Positions 24,370-34,196 of a stretch of 64,000 nucleotides of DNA are shown here, in pieces. The notes beneath the pieces are model-generated. The model saw only the letters and a list, made by a program, of their open reading frames with translations. It had not been told where the DNA came from and did not search any database. How positions within the stretch are numbered: position 1 is the stretch's first letter; each line of letters opens with the position of its first letter. Both the position numbers and the translations under genes were made by a program. Origin of the DNA: Topomyia yanbarensis. Its lineage: Eukaryota > Arthropoda > Insecta > Diptera > Culicidae. The stretch covers positions 85,248,113 through 85,312,112 of the forward strand of contig NC_080672.1 in the NCBI RefSeq assembly GCF_030247195.1. Reading direction: 5' to 3'.

Positions 24370-25363
24370 AAATTTAGTTCCGGCTTATATGGGAATTTCA
24401 TATGTGACCGGATGGATTAGTCTATATTTCCGGACGCATCCAAGCGATCCGTACGAAATTTTATAGACATCTGTGGGGACACTATAGCTATCATTTGGGA
24501 CAATGTTTGTGAAAATCGGCCCAACCATTTCGGGGAAACTGATGTGAGTACGTCAATTTTGAAAGATGGCCGCTTTTCCCGGGCACTTCCGGAACCGTCT
24601 ATGGTGGTCAATGTAGTCAACGAAAGTTTGGTTGGCCGTCGGTGACCTAGAACAGCAAATTTAAGTTGTTTTTTGCTTTCATCGCAGTATCGGTTTGAAT
24701 CACAGTTTGCTATGTGATCACACGCCACAACCTGTAACTCCGGAACCGGAAGTCAGATCGGGATGAAATTAAATAACCATTTATGAAGGCGTAACACCTT
24801 TCATTTGAGACTAAGTTTGGTTGAATCGGTCTAGCCATCTCCGAGAAACCGATGTGACTGTTATTCTGAATTTGGATACTTCCGCCGGGGCTTCCAGAAC
24901 CGATGATGGTGGCCAATGTGGCCAAAAAGACTTTTAATGGATGTTAGTGACCTAATACTACAAATCGAAGCAGTTGTGGTCATATTTTGGAAAAAAATTC
25001 AGCTTTATACATTCATTGCAGAATTTATTAAAATCGACATTTTCTGCGTGATCGTGCTCACCACCCTGTAATTCCGGAACCGGAAGTCGGATCCATCAAA
25101 AATTCAATAGCAGCCTATGGGAACGTTGTATCTTTCATTTGAGACTAAGTTTGTCAAAATCGGTTCAGCCAGCTCTGAGAAAAATGAGTGACATTTTTGG
25201 TCACATACACACACAGACGCACATATACACACATACACACGCTCAGACATTTGCCGAACTCGACGAACTGAATCGAATGGTATATGCCACTCGGCCCTCC
25301 GGGCCTCCGTTAAAAAGTCGGTTTTCAGAGCAATTGCAATACCTTTCTATTGAGAAAGGCAAA
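24370..25363 (+). repeat. CCTCCGG-core interspersed repeat, copy 3
   Basis: Another direct copy with internal CCGGAACCGGAAGTC units at about 24740 and 25075, a CA microsatellite at 25200-25245, the CCTCCGGGCC core at about 25290 and a closing GAGAAAGGCAAA. It separates the two units of the larger duplication. Confidence 0.75.
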
Positions 25364-25742
25364 CATTTTACCTTTTTACATTCATCGCAGAATTCGTTAG
25401 AATCGAGATTTGCTGCGTGATCGTACGTATCACCCTGTAATTCAGGAACCAGAACTCGGATCCACACAAAATTCAATAGCAGCTGATGATATTTAAAATC
25501 AAGTTTGTCAAAATCGGTTCAGAAAATTCCGAGAAACCGATGTGGACAAATCAACAAATTTTGTTTTGTAACCATACTCTTCAACTCGTAATCCGGAACA
25601 AGATGTCGGTTGAAAATGAAATTCAATAGCAACCTATGAGAATAGTATACCTTTCATTTGAATCTTAGTTTCTAAAAATCGGTTCAGCCATCTCCGAGAA
25701 ACCGATGTGGACATTTTGTTAACAAATCCGCACATACACACA

Positions 25743-25953
25743 CATACATACATACATACATACATACATACATACATACATACATACATACATACATACA
25801 TACATACATACATACATACATACATACATACATACATACATACATACATACATACATACATACATACATACATACATACATAAATACATACATACATACA
25901 TACATACATACATACATACATACATACATACATACCTACATACATGCACACAT
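25743..25953. repeat. (CATA)n microsatellite
   Basis: Nearly pure ACAT tetranucleotide repeat, greatly expanded relative to the homologous position in unit 1 (about 22828-22893). Minus-strand frames reading Met-Tyr-Val-Cys repeats are artefacts. Confidence 0.97.
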
Positions 25954-25968
25954 ACATACGCACATACA
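25954..25968. repeat. Target-site duplication of R1-C, left copy
   Basis: ACATACGCACATACA is repeated at 29625-29639, after the poly(A) of R1-C. The target is the ACAY-type microsatellite of the host repeat. Confidence 0.85.
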
Positions 25969-25970
25969 TT

Positions 25971-28463
25971 CACGTCACATTCTGTAGTCCCTCATTGACG
26001 GCGAACATGGATTGGAGAGTATGCGAAACGTATACGCATAGTGACCACCAGGAGATTCGCTACCGTATCGGCCAACGGAACCCCGCGGCAGTACAGAGAA
26101 GGGTGACCGGCGAACGAAAGTGGAAGACGAAAGCCTTCAACAAAGACCTCTTTGTTGAGGCACTTCGGCCGAACGGCGGGATCGAGAACGTGGATGCGGC
26201 TGACCTAACAAGAAGGATTGTGGCGGCTTGTGACGCCACAATGCCGCGAAAACTGGAACCACGCAACAAACGGCGTCCAGCTTACTGGTGGAACGAGACG
26301 CTTAGTACGTTACGCGCTGCTTGTCTCAGAGCCAGAAGGCGGGCCCAAAGAGCAAGGTCGGAACCAGATAGAGAAGAGCATAAGGCATCGTTTCGGGAAG
26401 CTAGGGCCGCTCTAAAACGGGAGATCAGACTTAGCAAGTCAGAGTGCCACAAGGAGCTATGCCGAGAAGTAGACGCCAATCCCTGGGGTGACGCATACCG
26501 AGTCGTGATGGCGAAAATGAAGGGTCCGACGACGCCAGCCGAAATGTGTCCGAGCAAGCTGAAGATAATCGTCGAGGGTCTTTTCCCGAAGCACGACCCA
26601 ACTATATGGCCACCGTCACCGCACGGCGAGGAAGAAGGAACAAACATGGATCGGCAAGTGACTAACGACGAGCTAGTAGAAGCATCGAAGCGCCTAAAAC
26701 CAAAGAAAGCCCCTGGTCCGGATGGAATACCAAACATGGTACTGAAAGCTGCGATCCTGGCATATCCGGACATGTTCAGGATAGTGATGCAGAAGTGCCT
26801 AAATGAAGGCAACTTCCCCGATATGTGGAAGGTCCAGAAGCTGGTGTTGCTGCCGAAGCCAGGGAAGCCACCTGGCGACCCGACCTCGTACAGACCCATA
26901 TGCCTGCTGGATACACTCGGAAAACTCCTGGAAAGGATCATTCTTAACAGGTTGACGAAATTCACGGAAGGTGAGCGCGGACTGTCCAAGATGCAGTTTG
27001 GTTTCCGCAAAGGAGCATCGACAGTGGATGCAATTCGGATAGTGCTCGAGAGTGCCGAGAAGTCATCTAAACAGAAGCGAAGAGGAGATCGATACTGCGC
27101 TGTGGTCACGATAGATGTGAAGAACGCGTTCAACAGTGCCAGCTGGGAAGCCATCGCTGCAGCGCTGCATAGAATGAGGGTTCCCGACTATCTGTGCCAG
27201 ATCCTGAAGAGCTACTTTCAGAGCAGAGTGCTACTGTACGAGACGAGCGAAGGACAGAAGTCATTGCGCGTCACAGCGGGCGTTCCTCAGGGATCCATTC
27301 TCGGTCCAACCCTTTGGAACGGGATGTACGATGGGGTGTTAACGCTGCAGCTGCCTAGGAAAGTGAAAATCGTAGGTTTCGCGGACGACGTGTCACTAAC
27401 GGTGATGGGTGAGACACTTGAAGAAGTGGAGGTGTCGGTGACGGAGACAATAGACGCGATCGAGAGCTGGATGAACGGGGTCAAGCTGCAAATAGCTCAC
27501 CACAAGACGGAGGTGTTGTTGGTCAGTAACTGCAGATCGGTCCAACGGATGCAGATCGACGTCGGAGGGCACGTGATTGCATCGAAACGTGCATTGAAGC
27601 AATTGGGAGTTATAATCGACGACCGGTTGAGCTTCAACAACCACGTTGATTACGCCTGTGAAAAGTCGGCGAAGGCAACGAACGCAATAGCGAGAATCAT
27701 GCCAAACGTCGGCGGTCCGAGAAGCAGCACGAGACGTCTGCTATCTACTGTTTCGTCATCGATACTCCGATATGGGGTTCCTGCCTGGAGTGCTGCGCTG
27801 AAAACCAAGCGGAACCGTGAAAAGCTAAACAGGACATTCCGACTGATGGCCGTACGAGTCGCGAGTGCCTACAGAACAATATCGTCGGAGGCAGTATGCG
27901 TTATCGCCGGGATGATCCCCATCTGCATTACCCTGGCGGAGGACGTGGAATGCTATCAGCGGAGAAATGCACGTAACGCTAGGAGACAGGTTCGAGCGGA
28001 CTCGTTGGCTAAATGGCAACAGGAGTGGGACAACGCGGAGAAAGGAAGGTGGACCCACCGACTCATCCCAAATGTATCGGCCTGGGTACATAGGAAGCAT
28101 GGAGAGGTGAACTTCCATTTGACGCAGTTTTTGTCCGGGCACGGATGCTTCCGGAAGTACTTGCATCGGTTTGGACATGCTTCGTCACCCCTTTGCCCGG
28201 GTTGTGCGACCGTGCAGGAGACACCGGAACACGTGGTCTTCGAATGCCCTAGATTCGAAGAAGTTCGTAGGGGTATACCTGGTATGACAGCGGACAATAT
28301 CGTCGAAGAGATGTGCCGTGACGAACATACCTGGGACGCTGTCAACAGAGTGGTCTCGAGCATACTCTCCGAGTTGCAGAGGAAGTGGCGTAGAGACCAA
28401 CAAGAAACCGCAAATCGGGTTTCGAGAGAAATTCCGCCGCCGGGGAACTCTCCAACTGTGTAG
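25971..28463 (+). CDS. R1-C ORF2, partial (end of endonuclease, RT, zinc finger)
   Basis: An uninterrupted frame of about 830 codons in element sequence. It opens with the end of an APE endonuclease (FCSPSLTANMDW, then YTHSDHQEI with the SDH catalytic motif). The RT follows, with KAPGPDGIPNMVL, SYRPICLLDTLGKLLERI, QFGFRKG, VTIDVKNAFNSASW, GVPQGSILGPTLW and GFADDVSLTV. The thumb and C-terminal domain end in the CCHC finger CPGCATVQETPEHVVFEC. Upstream sequence in the same frame is CATA microsatellite, not gene. Lacking the N-terminal half of the endonuclease and all of ORF1, it cannot be autonomous, but the RT is intact. Confidence 0.9.
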   Translation, partial: HVTFCSPSLTANMDWRVCETYTHSDHQEIRYRIGQRNPAAVQRRVTGERKWKTKAFNKDLFVEALRPNGGIENVDAADLTRRIVAACDATMPRKLEPRNKRRPAYWWNETLSTLRAACLRARRRAQRARSEPDREEHKASFREARAALKREIRLSKSECHKELCREVDANPWGDAYRVVMAKMKGPTTPAEMCPSKLKIIVEGLFPKHDPTIWPPSPHGEEEGTNMDRQVTNDELVEASKRLKPKKAPGPDGIPNMVLKAAILAYPDMFRIVMQKCLNEGNFPDMWKVQKLVLLPKPGKPPGDPTSYRPICLLDTLGKLLERIILNRLTKFTEGERGLSKMQFGFRKGASTVDAIRIVLESAEKSSKQKRRGDRYCAVVTIDVKNAFNSASWEAIAAALHRMRVPDYLCQILKSYFQSRVLLYETSEGQKSLRVTAGVPQGSILGPTLWNGMYDGVLTLQLPRKVKIVGFADDVSLTVMGETLEEVEVSVTETIDAIESWMNGVKLQIAHHKTEVLLVSNCRSVQRMQIDVGGHVIASKRALKQLGVIIDDRLSFNNHVDYACEKSAKATNAIARIMPNVGGPRSSTRRLLSTVSSSILRYGVPAWSAALKTKRNREKLNRTFRLMAVRVASAYRTISSEAVCVIAGMIPICITLAEDVECYQRRNARNARRQVRADSLAKWQQEWDNAEKGRWTHRLIPNVSAWVHRKHGEVNFHLTQFLSGHGCFRKYLHRFGHASSPLCPGCATVQETPEHVVFECPRFEEVRRGIPGMTADNIVEEMCRDEHTWDAVNRVVSSILSELQRKWRRDQQETANRVSREIPPPGNSPTV

Positions 28464-29600
28464 ACTAGGTCCACCGCCGGGGACCAGTTGAGTAGTGCGT
28501 GATGTAGCACCGAGTTGGGTCGTCGGGGCGCCTGGGAACCGGACGTCAAGCTTCACCGGAATCGCTGAACCGACCTCGACATCCTTCCGGGTAGCTCGTG
28601 AGTAGGCTATATCCACCGCCGGGGATTGGACCGAGTAGACCGCGTCGCAGAGCTAGCAGTGAGTCGCTGGGGCGCCGGTGAACCGGAAGTTACGCTCCAA
28701 CCGGAATCGCCGGATAGACCTCAGCACCTACTGTATGGCCCGTTGAGTAGGCTAGATCCACCGCCGGGGACTAGATCGAGTAGATCGGGCGAAACGGAAC
28801 GAGAGGAAGCCAAAGAGCTCATGAAATTGTGGTGCTAAAACAAAAGAAGAATCGGTACCAGGGGAGCCTCCTTCGCCGGGGAACTCTCCGTCGGCGTAAG
28901 CTAGATCCACCGCCGGGGACTAGACTGAGTAGACCGCGACGAAATACCACCAGTCGCAGGTCGTCGGGGCATCAGCGAACCGGACGCTCTGCTCCACCGG
29001 AATCGCCGAACTGACCTCGACATCTGGTTGGTTGGCTCGGTTTCGGGAGAACTTCTCTCGCCGGGGAATTCTCCGTCGGAGTAGGCTAGGTCCATCGTCG
29101 GGGACTAGACCGAGTAGTTCGCGAACAAGTCTGGTGCTCAAAGAGTAAACGGCGTTGAATGGTGCGAGAAGGGAGTTGCGGTGCTAACCGGCACAAGCGA
29201 GCCGCAGGGCTCGGTGAAATAGACAGTCAGAAGTTTGCCGCTCAGACTGTACTCGTAGGGGAGGAGTACTAAGCCTCGACTCACAGCCAGCTTCCCAACT
29301 GCCATGCAGAGCTTGCCAGTCTGTGTGGATGGTAGAGAATTGGTGGTGTGTAGAGGAGTGGGGCTGTCACCCTACGGAAGAAACGAACTAGTAAGCAGTT
29401 GAATTAGAGTGCGTGCTATGCACATAAAAACCCCTCCCCGAAGTAATGCCGTAAGGTAGTGCCGGGGAGGAATCAGGTTCCGGGCAAGAGCAGTGGTTTT
29501 TAGCGGGTCGGGTGATGGCAGCCCAAACCCGTTCCCTGACAATGGGGTTTTTGTACATTTTTCCTCACTCAGGGTTTTTCTGAATTTTTTTTTACTGCTC
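28464..29600 (+). repeat. R1-C 3' UTR with about 145-bp tandem units
   Basis: A GC-rich unit beginning near CCACCGCCGGGGAC recurs at about 28471, 28613, 28758, 28907 and 29092 (spacings near 142, 145, 149 and 185). Between these marks the units share CACCGGAATCGC and GACCTCGACATC stretches. The array ends before the last 400 bp, which lead to the poly(A). Confidence 0.8.
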
Positions 29601-29639
29601 TCAAAAAAAAAAAAAAAAAAAAAAACATACGCACATACA

Positions 29640-29784
29640 AACACACATACATACACACAGATATTTTGCGATCTCGGCGGACTGAGTCGAATGTTATATG
29701 AGACTCGGCCCTCCGGGCTTCGGTTAGGAAGTCGGTTTTTGGAGCAATTGCATAACCTTTCTATATGAGAAAGGCAAAAGAATA
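29640..29784 (+). repeat. CCTCCGG-core repeat, copy 4 (3' part after R1-C)
   Basis: It resumes the repeat interrupted by R1-C with the conserved core (GATATTTTGCGATCTCGG, then CTCGGCCCTCCGGGC) and the closing GAGAAAGGCAAAA. It matches unit 1 at about 22880-23016. Confidence 0.8.
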
Positions 29785-30843
29785 GTATTTAATTACCTTA
29801 ATCAGCATGAGTTCAATGTTATCTTCATGTAATTATATTTTGAAATGTTGGTGGAATGGGTTTGAAAGTGGAGGGAATGGGGGGTTAGTAGAGTGAGAGT
29901 GGAGGATGCGTCAGAAATCCTTCATCTTATTTCGGTATACGGGGTGGATGAAGGAAATGCGGGCGTGAGGGTGGTCCAAGGGGAGGGGAGTGATGAAGGA
30001 GGGAGGTGTAAGGGCAAGGCGGGGGGAGGAGGGGCGGCGACGTAATACTCAACTGCATATTTTGCCTTCCATTTGAGACTTGGTTTGAGAAAATCGGTTC
30101 AGTCATCACCGAAGAACCGATGTGACTTTAATTGTGGAATATGCCCGGAATTCCGGACTTCCGGAATCGTCGATAGTGGACAATATATTCAAAGAATGTT
30201 TGATTGGCAATCAGTGATCTAGATCTGCGATTAGAAGTAATTTGGTGACCATTTCAATAGTTTTTAGCCTCTGAGGTATTACGATTGTACCGATTTATAT
30301 GGGAAATTCCAGTGTATCCTTACTAACACCCCTGTAACTCCGGAAGCAAGAGTCAGAACCGAATGAAATTCAGCAGCAGTCAATGGCATTACTGTATCTT
30401 TCATTTGAAATCAAGTTTGTAAAAATCGGTAGAGAATTCGTTGGGGAATGGGTGTGATATTAGCTTAGGAACTTGGCGGGTTCCCCGGGGGCGTCATAAA
30501 CCGTCATAGGTGGCCAATGTGGTCAAAGCTGCTTTGATTGATCATTAGTGATCCAGACCCGCAAACTAGAGTAATGTTACATCAATTTTAATATGTTTTA
30601 CATCATTTGAACATCATGGTGGTACCAGTTTATATGGGAATTTGCTGTGTGACCGCACTCTTCAACCCGTAACTCCGGAACCGGAAGTCGGATCAACTAA
30701 AAATTCAATAGCAGCTTATGGGAGCGTTATACCTTTCAGATGAAACTAAGTTTGCGAAAATCGGTTCAGCCATCTCTGAGAAAATTGTGTGAGTTTAAAT
30801 GACACACACACATACACACACACATACATACACACAGACATTT
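29785..30843 (+). repeat. CCTCCGG-core repeat, copy 5 (part before R1-B)
   Basis: It matches 23017-24105 of unit 1, including the G-rich spacer and the CCGGAACCGGAAGTCGG unit, and breaks at the CA microsatellite where R1-B is inserted. It resumes at 35077-35191. Confidence 0.8.
30833..30843. repeat. Target-site duplication of R1-B, left copy
   Basis: CACAGACATTT is repeated at 35066-35076, immediately after the R1-B poly(A) and two extra bases. The target is the end of the CA microsatellite of the host repeat. Confidence 0.85.
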
Positions 30844-30845
30844 CT

Positions 30846-31224
30846 CGAGCGGGCCTCTGTGCGATTGAGAGACGGACCCTCTGGCACCCAAGTAGCCTAC
30901 CTCAGGCTACTGAATGCGGATGCCAAAAAGGTAACCGAGAAAGGGAAGCTGAAGATCGGCTGGTCGGTATGCCCTATTAGTATACCCCAGCCGCCTTCAG
31001 TGGATAGGTGCTATCGGTGCCTCGAATCCGGCCATAAAGCATACGAATGCAAAGGCATAGATAGGAGCAAGCTATGTCGTCGCTGCGGCGAGGAGGGGCA
31101 TAAAGAGCGGGGGTGCACTAAGGCACACAAGTGCCTTATCTGCACCGCTAAGAAGCAAGCCCATAAACATGCTATGGGCGGACCTTCGTGTCCCTTCGGC
31201 GAGTTAAATAAGAAGAAGCCGTGA
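30846..31224 (+). pseudogene. R1-B ORF1, C-terminal stub with three zinc knuckles
   Basis: The frame runs from the truncation point to the stop and contains the three CCHC-type knuckles of the R1-A protein (CYRCLESGHKAYEC, CRRCGEEGHKERGC, CLICTAKKQAHKH). The frame is open upstream into the CA repeat, which is not part of the gene. There is no ORF1 start codon. The stop TGA at 31222-31224 overlaps the GTG that opens ORF2. Confidence 0.85.
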
Positions 31225-34196
31225 GAGTCACACAGCTAAATCTTAACCATTGTGCAGCAGCACAACAGCTGCTGTGGCAGTCGGTCTCGGAGTCGAGGAC
31301 AGATGTCGCCCTCTTATCAGACCCGTACAGTATCCCTGCCGGCAACGGCAATTGGGTGTCGGACGGGTCTGGAATGGTGGCAATCTGTACAACGGGAAGG
31401 TTCCCGGTTCAAGAGGTAATACACCCCTCCGCCGAGGGTGTGGCGATTGCCAAGATCAATGGTGTGTTCTATTGCAGCTGCTACGCCCCACCAAGGTGGT
31501 CAATAGAACAGTTCTACCAGATGATCGACAGGCTCTTGTCGGACCTCGTGGGCCGGAAACCGGTAGTAATAGCGGGAGACTTTAACGCTTGGGCAGTGGA
31601 GTGGGGCAGCCGCTGTACAAATAGCAGGGGTCAAGCGCTAATGGAAGCGTTTGCGAAACTCCATACTGTGCTAGCTAATGATGGCTCCGCTAGTACATTC
31701 CGTAGAAACGGAGTGGAGGCGTGGATTGATTTGACCTTTGCCAGCCCGAGTCTGGCTCCAGGCATGGAATGGAGGGTAGACGAAGGCTACACCCATAGCG
31801 ATCACTTAGCAATCCGCTTTAAGATCAACTATGGTGTGCAGCATCCGAGGGCGGGAGATCCCTGTCAGGTACGCGGGTGGAAGTCCAATCACTTCGACAG
31901 CGAAGCTTTCACCGCGGCCCTGGGACTGGAGGCCAACACCGACAGTCTAAGCGGGGATGCGCTGGTAGCTGTTCTATCACGCGCGTGCGACGCCACTATG
32001 CCGAGAAAAACACTGCCAAGAAACGGTAGATGCCCGGTATACTGGTGGAGTGCCGAGATTGCAGCTCTACGGTCAGCCTGTCTCAGAGCTAGACGTAGGA
32101 TGCAAAGAGCTCGCACCGAGGATGCAAGAGAGAACCGCCGTGAAGTGTTTCGAGCTGCGAAATTGGCCCTTAACAAGGCTATTAAGAGCAGCAAGAGAGC
32201 GTGTTTCGACAATCTGTGTGAGAGTGCCAACGCGAATCCGTGGGGTGACGCCTACCGGATTGTGATGGCCAAGACCAAAGGGGGCTCCTCACCCCCAGAA
32301 CGGTCTCCGGACCGGTTGGCAACGATTATCGAAGTACTCTTCCCGTCTCGAGCCACAAGCCCCTGGCCACCTGCACTACGAGACAGTGCGGGCACGGTCG
32401 AAATGGTGGCTCCAGTGACGAATGAAGAACTACTCGCAGTGGCTAAATCCCTAGCAATGAACAAAGCTCCAGGGCCGGATGGAGTTTCAAACAACGCTCT
32501 CAAGGCAGCGATCATAGCGAACCCGAACATGTTCAGGCTAGCTATGCAGAGATGCCTTGACGAGTGCCGTTTCCCCGATAGATGGAAAAGGCAGAAACTG
32601 GTGCTGTTGCCGAAGCCCGGGAAGCCGCCAGGCGACCCATCGGCGTACAGACCAATCTGTCTGATAGACACGACTGGCAAACTGCTTGAGAGGATCATCC
32701 TCAACAGGCTCACCCCGTACGCGGAAGGTACGGACGGTCTGTCAAGCAACCAGTTTGGCTTTCGGAAGGGTAAGTCCACAGTGGACGCTCTCAACTCAGT
32801 GATAAATACTGCCGAGATAGCGATCCAACGAAAAAGGCGAGGTATTCGATACTGTGCGTTAGTGACACTTGACGTGAAGAACGCATTCAACAGCGCAAGC
32901 TGGGATGCCATCGCGCTCTCGTTACACCGGCTTAGCCTACCGGTGGGTCTGTACCGGATCCTGGAAAGTTACTTCCAAAACCGCGTACTGCTATACGAGA
33001 CCGATGCCGGTCAGAAAAGGGTTCCGATTACCGCCGGAGTCCCGCAGGGCTCGATCCTAGGCCCGGTGCTATGGAACCACATGTATGACGGGGTTCTGAG
33101 ACTGAAGTTCCCTCCTGGGGTCAAGATCGTCGGCTTTGCCGACGACGTAACCTTGGAGGTCTACGGGGAGTCAATTCCTGAGGTAGAACTAACCGCAGAA
33201 CACACGATTAGCACGGTGGAGGAATGGATGAGCGCGAGAGGCCTGGAGCTCGCTCATCATAAGACGGAGGTAGTTATCGTCAACAACCGCAAGTCGGCAC
33301 AACATGCAGTTATCCATGTGGGAGAAGTCGCGATCACTTCACAGCGAAGTCTGAAGTCTCTCGGAGTCATTATAGACGACAAGCTGACCTTCGGCAGCCA
33401 TGTCGACTATACGTGCAAGAGAGCGTCGACTGCTGTTGCGGCACTATCGAGAATGATGTCCAACAGTTCAAAGGTGTGCGCCAGTAGACGTAGGTTACTG
33501 GCAGGCGTTGCCGTATCTATCCTCAGGTACGGCGGCCCGTCATGGTCAAGAGCACTGAGGGTAACCAGTTACCTACAGAAACTGGAGAGCACCTACCGCG
33601 TGATGTGCCTCAGAGTGATATCTGCCTACCGCACGGTATCACACGATGCATCCTGCGTGATAGCGAGCATGATGCCAGTCGGGCTGGTCATTCGGGAGGA
33701 TGAGGAGTGCTTTGAGCTACGTGGAAATAGGGGAGCCCGCGAGCGCACCAGGGTGACCTCGGTCGCCAGATGGCAGCGTGAGTGGGACAACTCCTCGAAA
33801 GGTAGGTGGACCCACCGGCTGATACCTAGCATATCGAGCTGGGTGGGAAGACCCCATGGGGAAGTTCACTTCCACCTGACACAATTCCTGTCAGGCCATG
33901 GCTGTTTCCGTCAGTACCTCCACAGGTTCGGGCACGCGGAGGTCCCAGTCTGCCCGGACTGCCCAGGTGTAGATGAAACTGCCGAACACATACTGTTCGT
34001 ATGTCATCGGTTCGACGTCGAAAGAAGAGCAATGCTTGACGTCTGTGGCTGGGACACAACCCCGGATACCCTTATCCAGCGGATGTGTCAAACGGTGGAG
34101 AAGTGGAACGCAGTCTCGGCTGCTACCATCCAGATTGCCAGTAGGCTACAGGTAATCTGGCGAACCGAGCAACAGACGGCGGGCACGGCTAACTAG
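31221..34196 (+). CDS. R1-B ORF2, intact endonuclease/reverse transcriptase (991 aa)
   Basis: It encodes the full non-LTR ORF2 product. The APE-type endonuclease (about residues 1-225) has LNLNHC, SDPY, GDFNAW (119-124) and SDH (193-195). The reverse transcriptase (about 400-760) has YRPICLIDTTGKLLERI, NQFGFRKGKST, VTLDVKNAFNSASW, GVPQGSILGP and FADD (639-642). The C-terminal domain has a CCHC finger near 911-925. No frame breaks are visible. The start is unusual: the first possible codon is GTG at 31221-31223, sharing bases with the ORF1 stop (GTGA). The first in-frame ATG is only at about residue 52, inside the endonuclease. The usual metal-binding Glu of the EPY motif is Asp (SDPY) in both sibling copies. 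Confidence 0.93.
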   Translation: MRVTQLNLNHCAAAQQLLWQSVSESRTDVALLSDPYSIPAGNGNWVSDGSGMVAICTTGRFPVQEVIHPSAEGVAIAKINGVFYCSCYAPPRWSIEQFYQMIDRLLSDLVGRKPVVIAGDFNAWAVEWGSRCTNSRGQALMEAFAKLHTVLANDGSASTFRRNGVEAWIDLTFASPSLAPGMEWRVDEGYTHSDHLAIRFKINYGVQHPRAGDPCQVRGWKSNHFDSEAFTAALGLEANTDSLSGDALVAVLSRACDATMPRKTLPRNGRCPVYWWSAEIAALRSACLRARRRMQRARTEDARENRREVFRAAKLALNKAIKSSKRACFDNLCESANANPWGDAYRIVMAKTKGGSSPPERSPDRLATIIEVLFPSRATSPWPPALRDSAGTVEMVAPVTNEELLAVAKSLAMNKAPGPDGVSNNALKAAIIANPNMFRLAMQRCLDECRFPDRWKRQKLVLLPKPGKPPGDPSAYRPICLIDTTGKLLERIILNRLTPYAEGTDGLSSNQFGFRKGKSTVDALNSVINTAEIAIQRKRRGIRYCALVTLDVKNAFNSASWDAIALSLHRLSLPVGLYRILESYFQNRVLLYETDAGQKRVPITAGVPQGSILGPVLWNHMYDGVLRLKFPPGVKIVGFADDVTLEVYGESIPEVELTAEHTISTVEEWMSARGLELAHHKTEVVIVNNRKSAQHAVIHVGEVAITSQRSLKSLGVIIDDKLTFGSHVDYTCKRASTAVAALSRMMSNSSKVCASRRRLLAGVAVSILRYGGPSWSRALRVTSYLQKLESTYRVMCLRVISAYRTVSHDASCVIASMMPVGLVIREDEECFELRGNRGARERTRVTSVARWQREWDNSSKGRWTHRLIPSISSWVGRPHGEVHFHLTQFLSGHGCFRQYLHRFGHAEVPVCPDCPGVDETAEHILFVCHRFDVERRAMLDVCGWDTTPDTLIQRMCQTVEKWNAVSAATIQIASRLQVIWRTEQQTAGTAN

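Larger units (their letters stand above)
25969..29624 (+). mobile_element. R1-C: 5'-truncated R1-clade non-LTR retrotransposon
   Basis: The element starts inside the endonuclease domain of ORF2, runs through the whole reverse transcriptase, a 1.1-kb GC-rich 3' UTR and a poly(A) tail at 29603-29624, and is flanked by a 15-bp TSD. 5' truncation is typical of incomplete target-primed reverse transcription. It is a different family from R1-A and R1-B: the RT is clearly homologous, but the 3' UTR is unrelated. Confidence 0.9.

Noticed and set aside
25634..25973. Minus-strand frames of Met-Tyr-Val-Cys repeats
   Set aside because: Pure translation of the (CATA)n tract.
26282..27154. 290-codon minus-strand frame (similarly 32252-32911)
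   Set aside because: Antisense shadow of the R1-clade reverse transcriptase ORFs.
30799..30845. Start of R1-B ORF1 in the CA repeat
   Set aside because: The ATG there is in host microsatellite sequence; the true element coding begins at the truncation point.
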